A stretch of 64,000 nt of DNA from Streptomyces cyanogenus (GCF_017526105.1 NZ_CP071839.1:5409001-5473000); one strand, 5' to 3'. Positions 40,798 through 49,695 are shown, counted from the stretch's first letter. A program made the numbers and translations. The notes: generated by a model not told the origin, from the letters alone.

Positions 40798-41142
40798 ATG
40801 AGTACAGAAGAGACATCACGGTTTGTACGGCTTCGCGTGGAGCTGGTGCTGGAGGTGCACGACGACGACGCGGTGGCCAAGGCCGCGCTGCGCCGGATCG
40901 CCGAGGACCCGGAGCTGCCCGAGGGGGAGCGGACCCAGGCCGAGGGCGCTGTGACGGACGACACCGCGGAGGCCCTCGCCTATCTCGTGGATCCCTTCGA
41001 CCTGGTCGGCAAGGTGCCCGGGGTGGAGCTCCAGCAGGCGTCCTGGTCCAGTGAGCGGATCGACTACGACCCCGATTCGCCCGACTGGGACCTGGACGAG
41101 GATGATGGGGACGACGACGAGGAAGAGGACGGCATCGGCTGA
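40798..41142 (+). CDS. Hypothetical acidic protein
   Basis: A 114-residue soluble protein: RFVRLRVELVLEVHDDDAVA at the N-terminus looks like an alpha/beta domain strand, followed by AALRRIAEDPELPEGERTQA and TAEALAYLVDPFDLVGKVPG, and a C-terminal tail almost entirely Asp and Glu. Net charge is strongly negative. No family recognised. It is closed by a strong terminator and has its own promoter region opposite the LAxTG gene (109 bp between starts). Confidence 0.75.
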   Translation: MSTEETSRFVRLRVELVLEVHDDDAVAKAALRRIAEDPELPEGERTQAEGAVTDDTAEALAYLVDPFDLVGKVPGVELQQASWSSERIDYDPDSPDWDLDEDDGDDDEEEDGIG

Positions 41143-41161
41143 GCGTCCCGGGGCACCCAGG

Positions 41162-41191
41162 ACCCCGGACGGCAACCGCCGTCCGGGGTTT
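41162..41191 (+). terminator. Terminator after the acidic-protein gene
   Basis: ACCCCGGACGGC-AACC-GCCGTCCGGGGT followed by TT: perfect 12-bp stem, 19 bp past the stop codon. Confidence 0.92.
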
Positions 41192-41320
41192 CGTCGTCCC
41201 AGGGGGGCGTACGGACCGGAACCCGCACCACCCGCGACCGCGTTTCCGCGGACGTGGGATGCCCCACAGATCCGCGGACTGTGGAACGGGACGACCCGGC
41301 CGTAGCGTTGAAGGTTCTTG

Positions 41321-41364
41321 ACGGGGACTCTCGGGGTTATCGACGGGGACTCTCGGGGTTATCG
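41321..41364 (+). repeat. Perfect 22-bp tandem duplication upstream of the L,D-transpeptidase gene
   Basis: The 22-mer beginning ACGGGGACTCTCGGGG and ending TTATCG occurs twice without a gap (41321-41342 and 41343-41364), 28 bp before the ATG. Identical copies imply a recent duplication. Confidence 0.95.
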
Positions 41365-41392
41365 CGACTCGGCAACGATGGAGAAGCTTGTG

Positions 41393-42640
41393 ATGACGAA
41401 CAGTAAGCGGCGCCGGAGCCTGACGGCCGCGTCCGCTCTGCTCGGCGGTGTGCTGGTACTGACGGCGTGTTCCGGCGGCGACGACGCCGGCGCCTCCGGC
41501 AACGGCGACACCTCGCAGGCCAAGGTCGACGAGGCCGCGGCCAAGAAGTCGTCGGAGGCGCAGATCACGATCACGCCGAAGGACGGCTCGGACAACGCCT
41601 CGATCAACAACTCCGCCACCGTCACGGTGACCAAGGGCACGCTCACGGGTGTCACGATGACCACCCAGGACGGCAAGGCCGTCGCCGGCCAGCTGTCCGC
41701 CGACAAGAAGAGCTGGAAGCCCAGCGTCCAGCTGGAGCGCTCCACCACCTACAAGCTCGCCGCCGAGGCCAAGGACTCCGAGGGCCGCATAGCCCACGAG
41801 AACGCCTCCTTCACCACGGTCTCCCCGGCCAACAGCTTCATCGGCAGCTTCACCCCGGACAACGGCTCGACGGTCGGCGTCGGCATGCCGGTGTCGATCA
41901 ACTTCGACAAGGCGATCACCAACAAGGCGGCCGTGCAGAAGGGCATCACGGTCAGCTCCAGCAGCGGCCAGGAGGTCGCCTGCCACTGGTTCAACGCCAA
42001 CCGCATGGACTGCCGTCCGGAGGAGTACTGGAAGGAGGGTTCCACCGTCACGCTGAAGCTGGCCCTCGACGGCGTCGAGGGCGCGTCGGGCATCCACGGC
42101 GTCCAGCAGAAGACGGTCACCTTCCACATCGGCCGCAACCAGGTCTCGTACGTCGACGCGCAGACCCACCAGATGAAGATCACGCGGGACGGGAAGGTCG
42201 TCAAGACCATACCGATCTCCGCCGGCGCCCCGGACAACAAGACGTACGAGGGCCAGATGGTCATCTCGGAGAAGTTCAAGCAGACCCGCATGAACGGCGC
42301 CACGGTCGGCTTCAAGGACTCCGACGGCAAGGGCGAGTACGACATCAAGGACGTGCCGCACGCCATGCGCCTGACCACCTCCGGCACCTTCATCCACGGC
42401 AACTACTGGGGCGCGCCCTCGGTGTTCGGCAGCGTGAACACCAGCCACGGCTGCGTGGGTCTCCAGGACAAGAAGGGCGCCGACGACCCGAGCACGCCGG
42501 CGGCCTGGTTCTTCAACAACTCGCTGATCGGTGACGTCGTGGTCGTCCAGAAGACCGGCGACAAGACCGTCTCGCCGGACAACGGCCTCAACGGCTGGAA
42601 CATGGACTGGGCGCAGTGGAAGGCCGGTTCGGCCGTCTGA
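41393..42640 (+). CDS. L,D-transpeptidase lipoprotein (Ig-like plus YkuD)
   Basis: A 415-residue cell-wall L,D-transpeptidase that forms 3-3 peptidoglycan cross-links. The signal peptide ends at lipobox LVLTAC (Cys26). Two Ig-like domains follow (about residues 55-145 and 150-245), then the YkuD catalytic domain with GTFIHGNYWGAPSVFG and TSHGCVGLQD (His335, His352, catalytic Cys354). The start ATG at 41393 has GGAGAAG 7 nt upstream; an ATG 15 bp earlier is possible. This Ig-Ig-YkuD layout matches mycobacterial LdtMt2-type enzymes. The promoter region holds a 22-bp tandem duplication. Confidence 0.94.
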   Translation: MTNSKRRRSLTAASALLGGVLVLTACSGGDDAGASGNGDTSQAKVDEAAAKKSSEAQITITPKDGSDNASINNSATVTVTKGTLTGVTMTTQDGKAVAGQLSADKKSWKPSVQLERSTTYKLAAEAKDSEGRIAHENASFTTVSPANSFIGSFTPDNGSTVGVGMPVSINFDKAITNKAAVQKGITVSSSSGQEVACHWFNANRMDCRPEEYWKEGSTVTLKLALDGVEGASGIHGVQQKTVTFHIGRNQVSYVDAQTHQMKITRDGKVVKTIPISAGAPDNKTYEGQMVISEKFKQTRMNGATVGFKDSDGKGEYDIKDVPHAMRLTTSGTFIHGNYWGAPSVFGSVNTSHGCVGLQDKKGADDPSTPAAWFFNNSLIGDVVVVQKTGDKTVSPDNGLNGWNMDWAQWKAGSAV

Positions 42641-42661
42641 CAGCCCCCTCACAGCTCTCTT

Positions 42662-42689
42662 CCGGTGCCGCCCCCAGGGGCGGCACCGG
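42662..42689. terminator. Terminator after the L,D-transpeptidase gene
   Basis: CCGGTGCCGCCCC, loop CA, GGGGCGGCACCGG: perfect 13-bp arms, 22 bp past the stop codon. Confidence 0.88.
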
Positions 42690-42890
42690 TGTTTCCGGGG
42701 TCTTGCGGGGGCTTCCCGTGGCCTGCCGGGCGGGGAAGATCACGGTGAAGGAGAACGCCGTTGCCTGACGGCGCACAACGCCCCCGAGTACGCACGGGAC
42801 TTCGCGGTTCTGTAACGGTGTCCCGGCCGCCTCGTAACAGTTCCGGGATGCGCTTTCTCACCCTCCTCTCCTCTATTGAGCCCTCTGATC

Positions 42891-42921
42891 ACCCCCCGGC
42901 ATACTTCGTGACCCGGGGGGT
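42891..42921 (+). promoter_or_regulatory. Hairpin in the leader of the S8 protease gene
   Basis: ACCCCCCGG and CCGGGGGGT form a perfect 9-bp stem with a 13-nt loop, about 80 bp before the start codon. Could be an RNA structure or an operator. Confidence 0.5.
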
Positions 42922-42950
42922 TGGCGTGCATGCGTGCGAGTCCGCCCCCG

Positions 42951-42977
42951 ACCGGGTGAATGGGGAATTCGCCCGGT
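42951..42977 (+). promoter_or_regulatory. Second leader hairpin next to the S8 protease Shine-Dalgarno
   Basis: ACCGGGTGAAT, loop GGGGA, ATTCGCCCGGT: 11-bp stem with one G-U pair, ending 12 bp before the AGGGGGAGAA ribosome site. Confidence 0.55.
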
Positions 42978-42999
42978 ACCTCGTCTCCAGGGGGAGAAC

Positions 43000-45900
43000 T
43001 TGCGCAGACAAGTGAAAAGAGCAGCTGCGGCCACCGTGGCAACGGCCGCAGCGGTCGCCCTCGCAGCGGGTATGACCAGCCCCGCGTCGGCGAAGACCGC
43101 ACGCCCCTCGACGGCTGCCACCGCCGCCTCCACGGCCACCGCCAAGCACCACGTCACGCTCATCACCGGTGACCGTGTCGCCCTCGACGCCAAGGGCCGT
43201 GTCGTCGGCCTGCAGCGGGCCAAGGGACGCGAGCACATACCCTTCCAGGTCCGCAAGGCCGCCGGCCACACGCTGGTCGTCCCGGCCGACGCGGCCCGCC
43301 TGGTCGCCTCCGGCACGCTGGACCAGCGCCTGTTCGACGTCACCGAGCTGAACAAGGCCGCCACCCGCAAGGCCCAGAAGCACGGCCTCAAGGTCATCGT
43401 CGGCTATCGCGGCACCGCCACCGCCGCCAAGGCCGACGTCCGGGACGCGGGCACCCTGCGCCGCAGCCTGAAGGCGCTCAACGCGGACGCCGTGCAGACC
43501 CCGGTCGAGGCCACCGCCGAGCTGTGGGACGCCGTCACCAACGGCGACACGACCGCCTCCGGGATCGCGCACGTCTGGCTCGACGGGGTCCGCAAGGCCT
43601 CGCTCGACAAGTCCGTGCCGCAGATCGGCGCGCCCACCGCGTGGAAGGCCGGCTACACCGGCAAGGGCGTCAAGGTCGCCGTCCTGGACACCGGCGTGGA
43701 CACCACCCACCCGGACCTGAAGGACCAGGTGGTCGAGTCCAAGAACTTCACCTCCGCCGCCGACGCCACCGACCACTTCGGGCACGGCACGCACGTCGCC
43801 TCCATCGTGGCGGGCACCGGCGCCAAGTCGGGCGGCAAGTACAAGGGTGTGGCCCCGGACGCCAAGCTCCTCAACGGCAAGGTGCTGGACGACACCGGCT
43901 CCGGTGACGACTCCGGCATCCTCGCCGGCATGGAGTGGGCGGCCTCCCAGGGCGCCTCCGTCATCAACCTGAGCCTCGGCGGCTACGACACCCCGGAGAT
44001 CGACCCGCTGGAGGCCGAGGTCAACAAGCTCTCCGCGGAGAAGGGCGTCCTGTTCGCGATCGCCGCGGGCAACTCGGGCCCCCAGTCGATCGGATCGCCG
44101 GGCAGCGCGGACGCCGCGCTCACCGTCGGTGCCGTCGACAAGCAGGACAAGCTCGCCGACTTCTCCTCCACCGGCCCGCGTGCCGGCGACGGCGCCATCA
44201 AGCCGGACGTCACCGCGCCCGGCGTCGACATCACCGCCGCCGCGGCCAAGGGCAGCGTCATCGACCAGGAGGTCGGCGAGAAGCCCGAGGGCTACCTGAC
44301 CATCTCCGGCACCTCGATGGCCACCCCGCACGTCGCGGGCGCCGCCGCCATTCTGAAGCAGGAGCACCCCGACTGGGGCTACGCCGAGCTGAAGGGGGCC
44401 CTGACCGGCTCCACCAAGGGCGGCAAGTACACCCCGTTCCAGCAGGGTTCGGGCCGGATCCAGGTCGACAAGGCGATCAGGCAGTCGATCGTCGCCGACC
44501 CGGTCTCGGTCGGCTTCGGCGTGCAGCAGTGGCCGCACACCGACGACAAGCCGGTCACCAAGAAGGTGACGTACCGCAACCTGGGTGACAAGGACGTCAC
44601 GCTCACCCTGACGAGCACCGCCACCGGTCCCAAGGGCGCGGCGGCCCCGGCGGGCTTCTTCAAGCTCGGCACGACGACGGTGACCGTGCCGGCGCACGGC
44701 AAGGCCTCGGCCGACCTCACCGTCAACACCAGGCTGGGCGGCACCCTCGACGGCGCCTACTCCGCGTACGTGACGGCGACCGGCGGCGGCCAGACGGTCC
44801 GCACGGCCGCCGCGGTGCAGCGCGAGGTGGAATCCTACGACCTCACCCTGAAGTTCATCGGCCGTGACGGCAAGCCGACCCCGAACTACGGCGCCGACCT
44901 GAGCGGCGTCGCGGGCCTGGCCAACGGCATCTGGCTGAGCCCGTACGACAAGTCCGGCACGGTGAAGGTGCGCGCGCCCAAGGGCACGTACATCCTGAAC
45001 ACCTCGGTCTACGGCGACCCGCAGGACGCCACCAAGGGCATCGACTGGATCGCGCAGCCGAAGCTGACCGTCGGCAAGAAGCAGACGATCACCATCGACG
45101 CGCGCAAGGCCAAGCCGGTGGACGTCACCATCCCGGCCTCCGGCGCGAAATCGCAGTTCGCCTCGCCGGAGTACGACGTCACGATCGGCGACGGCCAGTA
45201 CGGCTACGGCTGGTTCCTGGACACGTACAAGAACTTCCGCACCGCCCACATGGGCCCGCAGCTGCCGGCCGGTTCGCTGCGCCAGCAGTGGGACGGCCAC
45301 TGGAGCAAGGGCGCGACCGAGGAGTACGACGTCACCTCCGGCGGCCCGGTCAAGCAGCTCGCCACCGGCTACACCAAGCACTACAAGGCGAGCGACCTGG
45401 CGACGGTGAAGGTCCGGATGGGCGCGGCGGCGAGCGGCAAGAAGGGCGCGGTCGACGCGGTGGGCTGGCTGCCCGGCAGCTCCGGCGCCTCCTCCATCAG
45501 CATCCCGCAGAACCTGCCCGGCACCCGCACCCTGCACCTGTCCGCCACCGGCGGCGTGCAGTGGCAGCTGCAGTTCCAGCAGAACGGCGGGGTCGACGAG
45601 GACGGCTTCCCGGTCTACGAGGCCGGCTACGCCCTCGGCCAGTTCGCTTTCCAGGCCGGCCGGACCTACACCAAGACGGTCAACACCGCGGTCTTCGGCC
45701 CGCACGTCGCCAAGGGCCTCGGCGTCTTCCGCAACGGCAACGAGATCTTCGGTGCGCTGCCGCTGGTCGCCGACTCCGCCGGCCACAGCGGGTACTCGCA
45801 GTTCACCTCGGCGAACACCACGCTGTACCGCAACGGCACCAAGGTCGGCTCCAGCACCGACCCGCTGTTCGGCGACAAGCCCTTCAAGGTGCCGGCCGGT

Positions 45901-46317
45901 GACGCGGCCTACAAGCTGACCACCTCGGTCAAGCGGTCCGCGAAGGTGGCGGAGGCCTCGACGCGCATCGACGCGGCCTGGACCTTCCGCTCCAAGAAGT
46001 CCGCGGACCTCGTCCAGCTGCCCGCCTCGTCCCTGCACTTCGGTGCCACCACCGGCCTGGACAGCCGGGTCGCGGCCGGTAAGACGGTCACCTTCCCGGT
46101 CACCGTCGAGGGCTCCGCCGCCGGCGGCAACCTGAAGTCCCTCGCCGTCTACGTCTCCTACGACGGCAAGAACTTCAAGAAGGTCACCGTCAGGAACGGC
46201 AAGATCACCGTGAAGAACCCGGCGAAGAACAAGGCGATCTCGTTCCACGCCAAGATCACCGACAAGAAGGGCAACACGTCGGAGATCACGATCCACAACG
46301 CGTACTTCGGCAAGTAA
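43000..46317 (+). CDS. Large secreted S8 (subtilisin-like) serine protease
   Basis: A pre-pro-protease of about 1105 residues. The start taken is TTG at 43000, with AGGGGGAGAA directly upstream, giving MRRQVKRAAA and a signal peptide ending near SPASA; an ATG at 42934 would add 22 residues through a hairpin region. A propeptide-like region (about 45-200) precedes the S8 domain with Asp230 (VAVLDTGVD), His262 (HFGHGTHVAS), oxyanion Asn358 (AAGNSGP) and Ser439 (GTSMATPHVAG). About 600 C-terminal residues form beta-rich domains. Extracellular peptide digestion is likely; monocistronic. Confidence 0.93.
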   Translation: MRRQVKRAAAATVATAAAVALAAGMTSPASAKTARPSTAATAASTATAKHHVTLITGDRVALDAKGRVVGLQRAKGREHIPFQVRKAAGHTLVVPADAARLVASGTLDQRLFDVTELNKAATRKAQKHGLKVIVGYRGTATAAKADVRDAGTLRRSLKALNADAVQTPVEATAELWDAVTNGDTTASGIAHVWLDGVRKASLDKSVPQIGAPTAWKAGYTGKGVKVAVLDTGVDTTHPDLKDQVVESKNFTSAADATDHFGHGTHVASIVAGTGAKSGGKYKGVAPDAKLLNGKVLDDTGSGDDSGILAGMEWAASQGASVINLSLGGYDTPEIDPLEAEVNKLSAEKGVLFAIAAGNSGPQSIGSPGSADAALTVGAVDKQDKLADFSSTGPRAGDGAIKPDVTAPGVDITAAAAKGSVIDQEVGEKPEGYLTISGTSMATPHVAGAAAILKQEHPDWGYAELKGALTGSTKGGKYTPFQQGSGRIQVDKAIRQSIVADPVSVGFGVQQWPHTDDKPVTKKVTYRNLGDKDVTLTLTSTATGPKGAAAPAGFFKLGTTTVTVPAHGKASADLTVNTRLGGTLDGAYSAYVTATGGGQTVRTAAAVQREVESYDLTLKFIGRDGKPTPNYGADLSGVAGLANGIWLSPYDKSGTVKVRAPKGTYILNTSVYGDPQDATKGIDWIAQPKLTVGKKQTITIDARKAKPVDVTIPASGAKSQFASPEYDVTIGDGQYGYGWFLDTYKNFRTAHMGPQLPAGSLRQQWDGHWSKGATEEYDVTSGGPVKQLATGYTKHYKASDLATVKVRMGAAASGKKGAVDAVGWLPGSSGASSISIPQNLPGTRTLHLSATGGVQWQLQFQQNGGVDEDGFPVYEAGYALGQFAFQAGRTYTKTVNTAVFGPHVAKGLGVFRNGNEIFGALPLVADSAGHSGYSQFTSANTTLYRNGTKVGSSTDPLFGDKPFKVPAGDAAYKLTTSVKRSAKVAEASTRIDAAWTFRSKKSADLVQLPASSLHFGATTGLDSRVAAGKTVTFPVTVEGSAAGGNLKSLAVYVSYDGKNFKKVTVRNGKITVKNPAKNKAISFHAKITDKKGNTSEITIHNAYFGK

Positions 46318-46337
46318 GCCGTAGCACTCACCGACGG

Positions 46338-46371
46338 GGGGTGCACCGGAGGACAGCCTCCGGTGTGCCCC
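46338..46371. terminator. Bidirectional terminator after the S8 protease gene
   Basis: GGGGTGCACCGGAGG, loop ACAG, CCTCCGGTGTGCCCC: 15-bp stem with two G-U pairs, ending where the convergent regulator gene stops. Confidence 0.88.
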
Positions 46372-47280
46372 TCATCGCATGGCAGCGCGGTTCGCGTCCG
46401 TGCCCCAGCTGGCCAGCAGGCGCAGGGAGTCCGCGGAGGGGGAGCCCGGTTCGGCGTGGTAGGTGACCAGGGACTGGTCCGAGCCGTCCGTCAGGCGGAA
46501 GCTCTCGAACTGCAGGGCCAGGTCGCCCACCAGGGGATGGTGCAGTTCCTTGACGCCGTGGCTCTTCTCCTTGACGTCGTGCGTGGCCCACAGCCGGCGG
46601 AACTCCTCGCTCTTCACCGACAGCTCGCCCACCAGCGCCGACAGCCGCGGATCGTCCGGATGGCAGCCCGCGTCCATGCGCAGGGTGCAGACGATGTCGA
46701 TCGCCTTCTGCTCCCAGTCGACGAACAGGTCCCGGTAGTCGGGCCGCAGGAACACCAGCCGGGCCCAGTTGCGCTCGGCCGGCGGCAGCTCGGCCCAGTC
46801 GCCGAAGACGGCCGCCGCCATCCGGTTCCAGGCGAGGACCTCCGTGCGCCGGCCCACGACGTACGCCGGGACGGAGTCCATCGAGTCCAGCAGCTGCCGC
46901 AGCGCCGCCCGCACCTGCTGCTGCCGCGCCGCCGGCTTCTTCTTGTGCGCCTTCGGCTTCGCCAGGTGGGTGAGGTGCGCGTGCTCGGCGTCCGTCAGCC
47001 GCAGCGCCCGGGCGATCGAGTCCAGCACCTCCGCCGACACGTTCCGGCCGTTGCCCTGCTCCAGCCGCGTGTAGTACGCCACCGACACACCGGCCAGCTG
47101 CGCCAGCTCCTCCCGGCGCAGCCCCGGCACCCGGCGGTGCCGCCCGAAGGGGGCCAGACCCACGTCCTCGGGCTTCAGCCGGGCCCGCCGGCTGCGCAGG
47201 AACTCGCTCAGCTCCGCCCGCCGGTCCAGGGGCCGGCCGGCTGCCACGGTTGCGTCCGGCTGCTCGTCCCTGCTGTTCAT
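46372..47280 (-). CDS. Helix-turn-helix regulator with MmyB-like ligand domain
   Basis: A 302-residue regulator: Xre-type helix-turn-helix at about residues 22-95 (ELSEFLRSRRARLKPEDVGL, then PGLRREELAQLAGVSVAYYT, RLEQGNGRNVSAEVL), and a C-terminal MmyB-like ligand-binding domain (VPAYVVGRRTEVLAWNRMAA, then RNWARLVFLRPDYRDLFVDW). It is divergent from a zinc alcohol dehydrogenase gene with 172 bp between starts. This type of regulator is very often paired with short-chain or zinc dehydrogenases in Streptomyces and is presumed to control them. Start ATG at 47280. Confidence 0.9.
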   Translation of the reverse strand: MNSRDEQPDATVAAGRPLDRRAELSEFLRSRRARLKPEDVGLAPFGRHRRVPGLRREELAQLAGVSVAYYTRLEQGNGRNVSAEVLDSIARALRLTDAEHAHLTHLAKPKAHKKKPAARQQQVRAALRQLLDSMDSVPAYVVGRRTEVLAWNRMAAAVFGDWAELPPAERNWARLVFLRPDYRDLFVDWEQKAIDIVCTLRMDAGCHPDDPRLSALVGELSVKSEEFRRLWATHDVKEKSHGVKELHHPLVGDLALQFESFRLTDGSDQSLVTYHAEPGSPSADSLRLLASWGTDANRAAMR

Positions 47281-47452
47281 ACGTCCAGTATTCCTGGTCG
47301 TATGCAGGCGAGCCTGACCCCGCCAGTGGTAGGCACGGCAGTCGTACGAAAAGGCGTGGTCTGGGTGAGCGGCCCTTCGCGGCGCAGGCTGGATGCCGTG
47401 CCCGGCGGAAAGGCAGCCGGGCGCGATACCCCCCGCTAGGAGATTCCCCGGC

Positions 47453-48493
47453 ATGACCACTGTTGCTGCGTACGCCGCGCCCGCCGCCAAGGCCCCGCTG
47501 GAGCGGACGACCATCGAGCGACGCGCGGTCGGCGAGTACGACGTCCTGATCGACATCAAGTTCGCCGGTATCTGTCACTCCGACATCCACCAGGTCCGCG
47601 AGGGCTGGGGCGAGGCGATCTTCCCGATGGTCCCCGGCCACGAGATCGCGGGCATCGTCTCCGAGGTCGGCTCCGGCGTGACGAGGTTCCAGGTGGGCGA
47701 CCGGGTGGGTGTCGGCTGCATGGTCGACTCCTGCCGCGAGTGCGAGAACTGCCTGCGAGGCGAGGAGCAGTACTGCCTCAAGGGCATGGTCGGCACCTAC
47801 AACGCCGTCGGCAGGGACGGCGAGCCCACCTACGGCGGCTACTCCGAGAAGATCGTCGTCGACGAGAACTACGTCGTCCGCATCCCCGACGGCCTCTCCC
47901 TGGACGTGGCCGCGCCGCTGCTGTGCGCGGGCATCACCACCTACTCCCCGCTGCACCGCTGGAACGCGGGCCCCGGCAAGAAGGTCGCCGTCGTCGGCCT
48001 GGGCGGCCTCGGCCACATGGCCGTCAAGATCGCGCACGCCATGGGCGCCGAGGTGACGGTCCTCTCCCAGTCCCTGCGCAAGAAGGACGACGGCCTGAAG
48101 CTGGGCGCGGACCACTACCACGCCACCAGCGACCCGAAGACCTTCGAGGAGCTGGCCGGCACCTTCGACCTGATCGTCTCGACCGTGTCGGCGCCGATGG
48201 ACTTCGGCGCGCTGCTGTCGCTGCTCAAGGTCGACGGCGCCCTGGTGAACGTGGGCGCGCCCGAGGAGCCCATCGCGCTCAACCTGTTCTCGGTGATCGG
48301 CGGCCGCAAGACGCTCGCCGGCTCCATGATCGGCGGTATCCGCGAGACCCAGGAGATGCTGGACTTCTGCGCCGAGCACGGCATCGGCGCAGAGATCGAG
48401 CTGATCAGCGCGGCCGAGGTCAACGAGGCGTACGAGCGGGTGCTGGCGAGCGACGTCCGCTACCGCTTCGTCATCGACACGGCCACGATCTGA
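47453..48493 (+). CDS. NAD(P)-dependent zinc alcohol dehydrogenase (cinnamyl-alcohol type)
   Basis: A 346-residue medium-chain dehydrogenase. Catalytic zinc ligands: Cys in FAGICHSDIHQ and His-Glu in VPGHEIAGIV. Structural zinc: CRECENCLRGEEQYC. The Rossmann motif is VAVVGLGGLGHMAVKIAHAMG, followed by SQSLRKKD; the residue pattern after the second strand (SQS) suggests NADP(H) over NAD. Related to YahK/cinnamyl-type aldehyde reductases, so it probably reduces aldehydes. Start ATG at 47453, with TAGGAGA upstream. Likely controlled by the divergent helix-turn-helix regulator. Confidence 0.93.
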   Translation: MTTVAAYAAPAAKAPLERTTIERRAVGEYDVLIDIKFAGICHSDIHQVREGWGEAIFPMVPGHEIAGIVSEVGSGVTRFQVGDRVGVGCMVDSCRECENCLRGEEQYCLKGMVGTYNAVGRDGEPTYGGYSEKIVVDENYVVRIPDGLSLDVAAPLLCAGITTYSPLHRWNAGPGKKVAVVGLGGLGHMAVKIAHAMGAEVTVLSQSLRKKDDGLKLGADHYHATSDPKTFEELAGTFDLIVSTVSAPMDFGALLSLLKVDGALVNVGAPEEPIALNLFSVIGGRKTLAGSMIGGIRETQEMLDFCAEHGIGAEIELISAAEVNEAYERVLASDVRYRFVIDTATI

Positions 48494-48573
48494 CCTGCGG
48501 TCCTGCTGAGCCGTAGTCCTGTCGGGCCGTAGTCCTGCCAGGCCGTAGTCCTGCTGGGCCATCGTCCAGTTGG
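48494..48573 (+). repeat. 16-bp tandem repeat after the alcohol dehydrogenase gene
   Basis: Unit GCCGTAGTCCTGCYGG: three near-identical copies at 48510-48525, 48526-48541 and 48542-48557, with degenerate copies on each side (48494-48509 and 48558-48573). Confidence 0.9.
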
Positions 48574-48674
48574 TCTACGGCCTGCGGTGGATCTGTCTGC
48601 GTGCGGTGCATCGTCTGGCTGCTGCGGGGCGTCTGCCTGTTGTGGGGCGTCTGGCGGGTGCGGGCCGTCGTGGT

Positions 48675-48712
48675 CGTTCGCGCCGTTCCCCGCGCCCCTT
48701 CGGGACGCGCTT
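48675..48712 (-). repeat. REP-like dispersed element, inverted copy
   Basis: Read on the minus strand: GCGTCCCGAAGGGGCGCGGG then GAACGGCGCGAACG, adjoining the stop of the S51 peptidase gene. Confidence 0.6.
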
Positions 48713-49435
48713 CTACAGGGCGAAGCCCTCCCCGGCGCCGTACGCCCGCACCACCACGCCGTCCCCGTCCGGCGCGGGCCGCACCAGATGCACCCGCCCC
48801 GCCCCGGACACCCGGGCCCCGTCGCCCCCGACCGCGAGCAGCGTGTTCTCGTCCACGGCGACCCCGTACGGCGCCTCGCCCCGCGCGACCGCCGCCACCA
48901 GCCGCGGCAGCGTGCCCCACTGGGCCGCGTGCACGTCGACCGCGAACGGCACCAGCCCGAGCCCCGCCCGTACCTCGACCTCCGCCAGGTCCTCGCCGGT
49001 CTCCTCCGGGCACACCTGCACCCCGTCCACCAGCCACCCGCCGACCACGGCCCGCCGCGCGGCCACCGCCGCACCGGCGGAGAAACCGGCGTACGGCACA
49101 CCGCGCGCCGCCAGCAGCCCCGGCAGCCGGTCCAGGCATTCCGCGAGCGCGTCCTGGTACGCGGGCGTGAGCCCACCGCACACCAGCAGCCCGTCGACCC
49201 CGTCCAGCACGGCCTCCGGCTCGAACCGGGCGCCGAGCGGCACCAGCAACGGCACCGGCACACACCCGGGATCCGCCGTGCGCAGCGCCGCCGCGTACCG
49301 CTCGAACTGCGCCGTCCCGTCCCCCTCGTCGAGGATCAGGCACCCGACCCGCCGCCCGCGCACCTCCCGCAGGAACGGTTCGTACACCTCGGCGCGGTCC
49401 CAGCCGCCACCGATCAGAAACACCGGACTCCCCAT
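48713..49435 (-). CDS. S51 peptidase E / cyanophycinase-like protein
   Basis: A 240-residue protein of the class I glutamine-amidotransferase-like superfamily with a serine nucleophile: VFLIGGGWDRAEVYEPFLRE at the start, LLVCGGLTPAYQDALAECLD, and the nucleophile elbow VPYAGFSAGAAVAARRAVVGG with Ser119. The family includes aspartyl dipeptidase (PepE) and cyanophycinase. The catalytic His and Glu are probably in VDVHAAQWG and VDENTLLAVGGDG. A free-standing cytosolic peptidase is likely; the substrate is unknown. The start ATG at 49435 is preceded by GGGAGG. Confidence 0.85.
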   Translation of the reverse strand: MGSPVFLIGGGWDRAEVYEPFLREVRGRRVGCLILDEGDGTAQFERYAAALRTADPGCVPVPLLVPLGARFEPEAVLDGVDGLLVCGGLTPAYQDALAECLDRLPGLLAARGVPYAGFSAGAAVAARRAVVGGWLVDGVQVCPEETGEDLAEVEVRAGLGLVPFAVDVHAAQWGTLPRLVAAVARGEAPYGVAVDENTLLAVGGDGARVSGAGRVHLVRPAPDGDGVVVRAYGAGEGFAL

Positions 49436-49695
49436 GCCTCCCCTTCACCTTCCGCCTCTGGCCGAAAGGGCGAATCTACGGGGCGGACGCCGGCGACGTC
49501 GCCCGATTTACGGGCTCGGCCTCCTCACCGCGGGCCTGCCGGCCCGCCTGATCACGCTGCTGCCGGCTACGACGGACACCGGGACGGACCCCGCCCCGCC
49601 GACGGAAACCACCACCTCCCTGTCGGTCGGGGGCGGGTGTCCGTCGGCTCGGGGGTCGGTGCCCGGGGAACGTCCGGGAGGCCCCTCGGTTCCGG

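Noticed and set aside
42889..46296. A 1135-codon open frame antisense to the S8 protease gene
   Set aside because: A GC-bias shadow: the protease on the other strand has all catalytic motifs, while this frame has only Gly/Arg/Val/Ala/Asp-rich low-complexity sequence and no known domain.
48494..48573. Possible CRISPR or attachment site in the 16-bp repeat
   Set aside because: Units are contiguous with no spacers; no integrase or tRNA is nearby.
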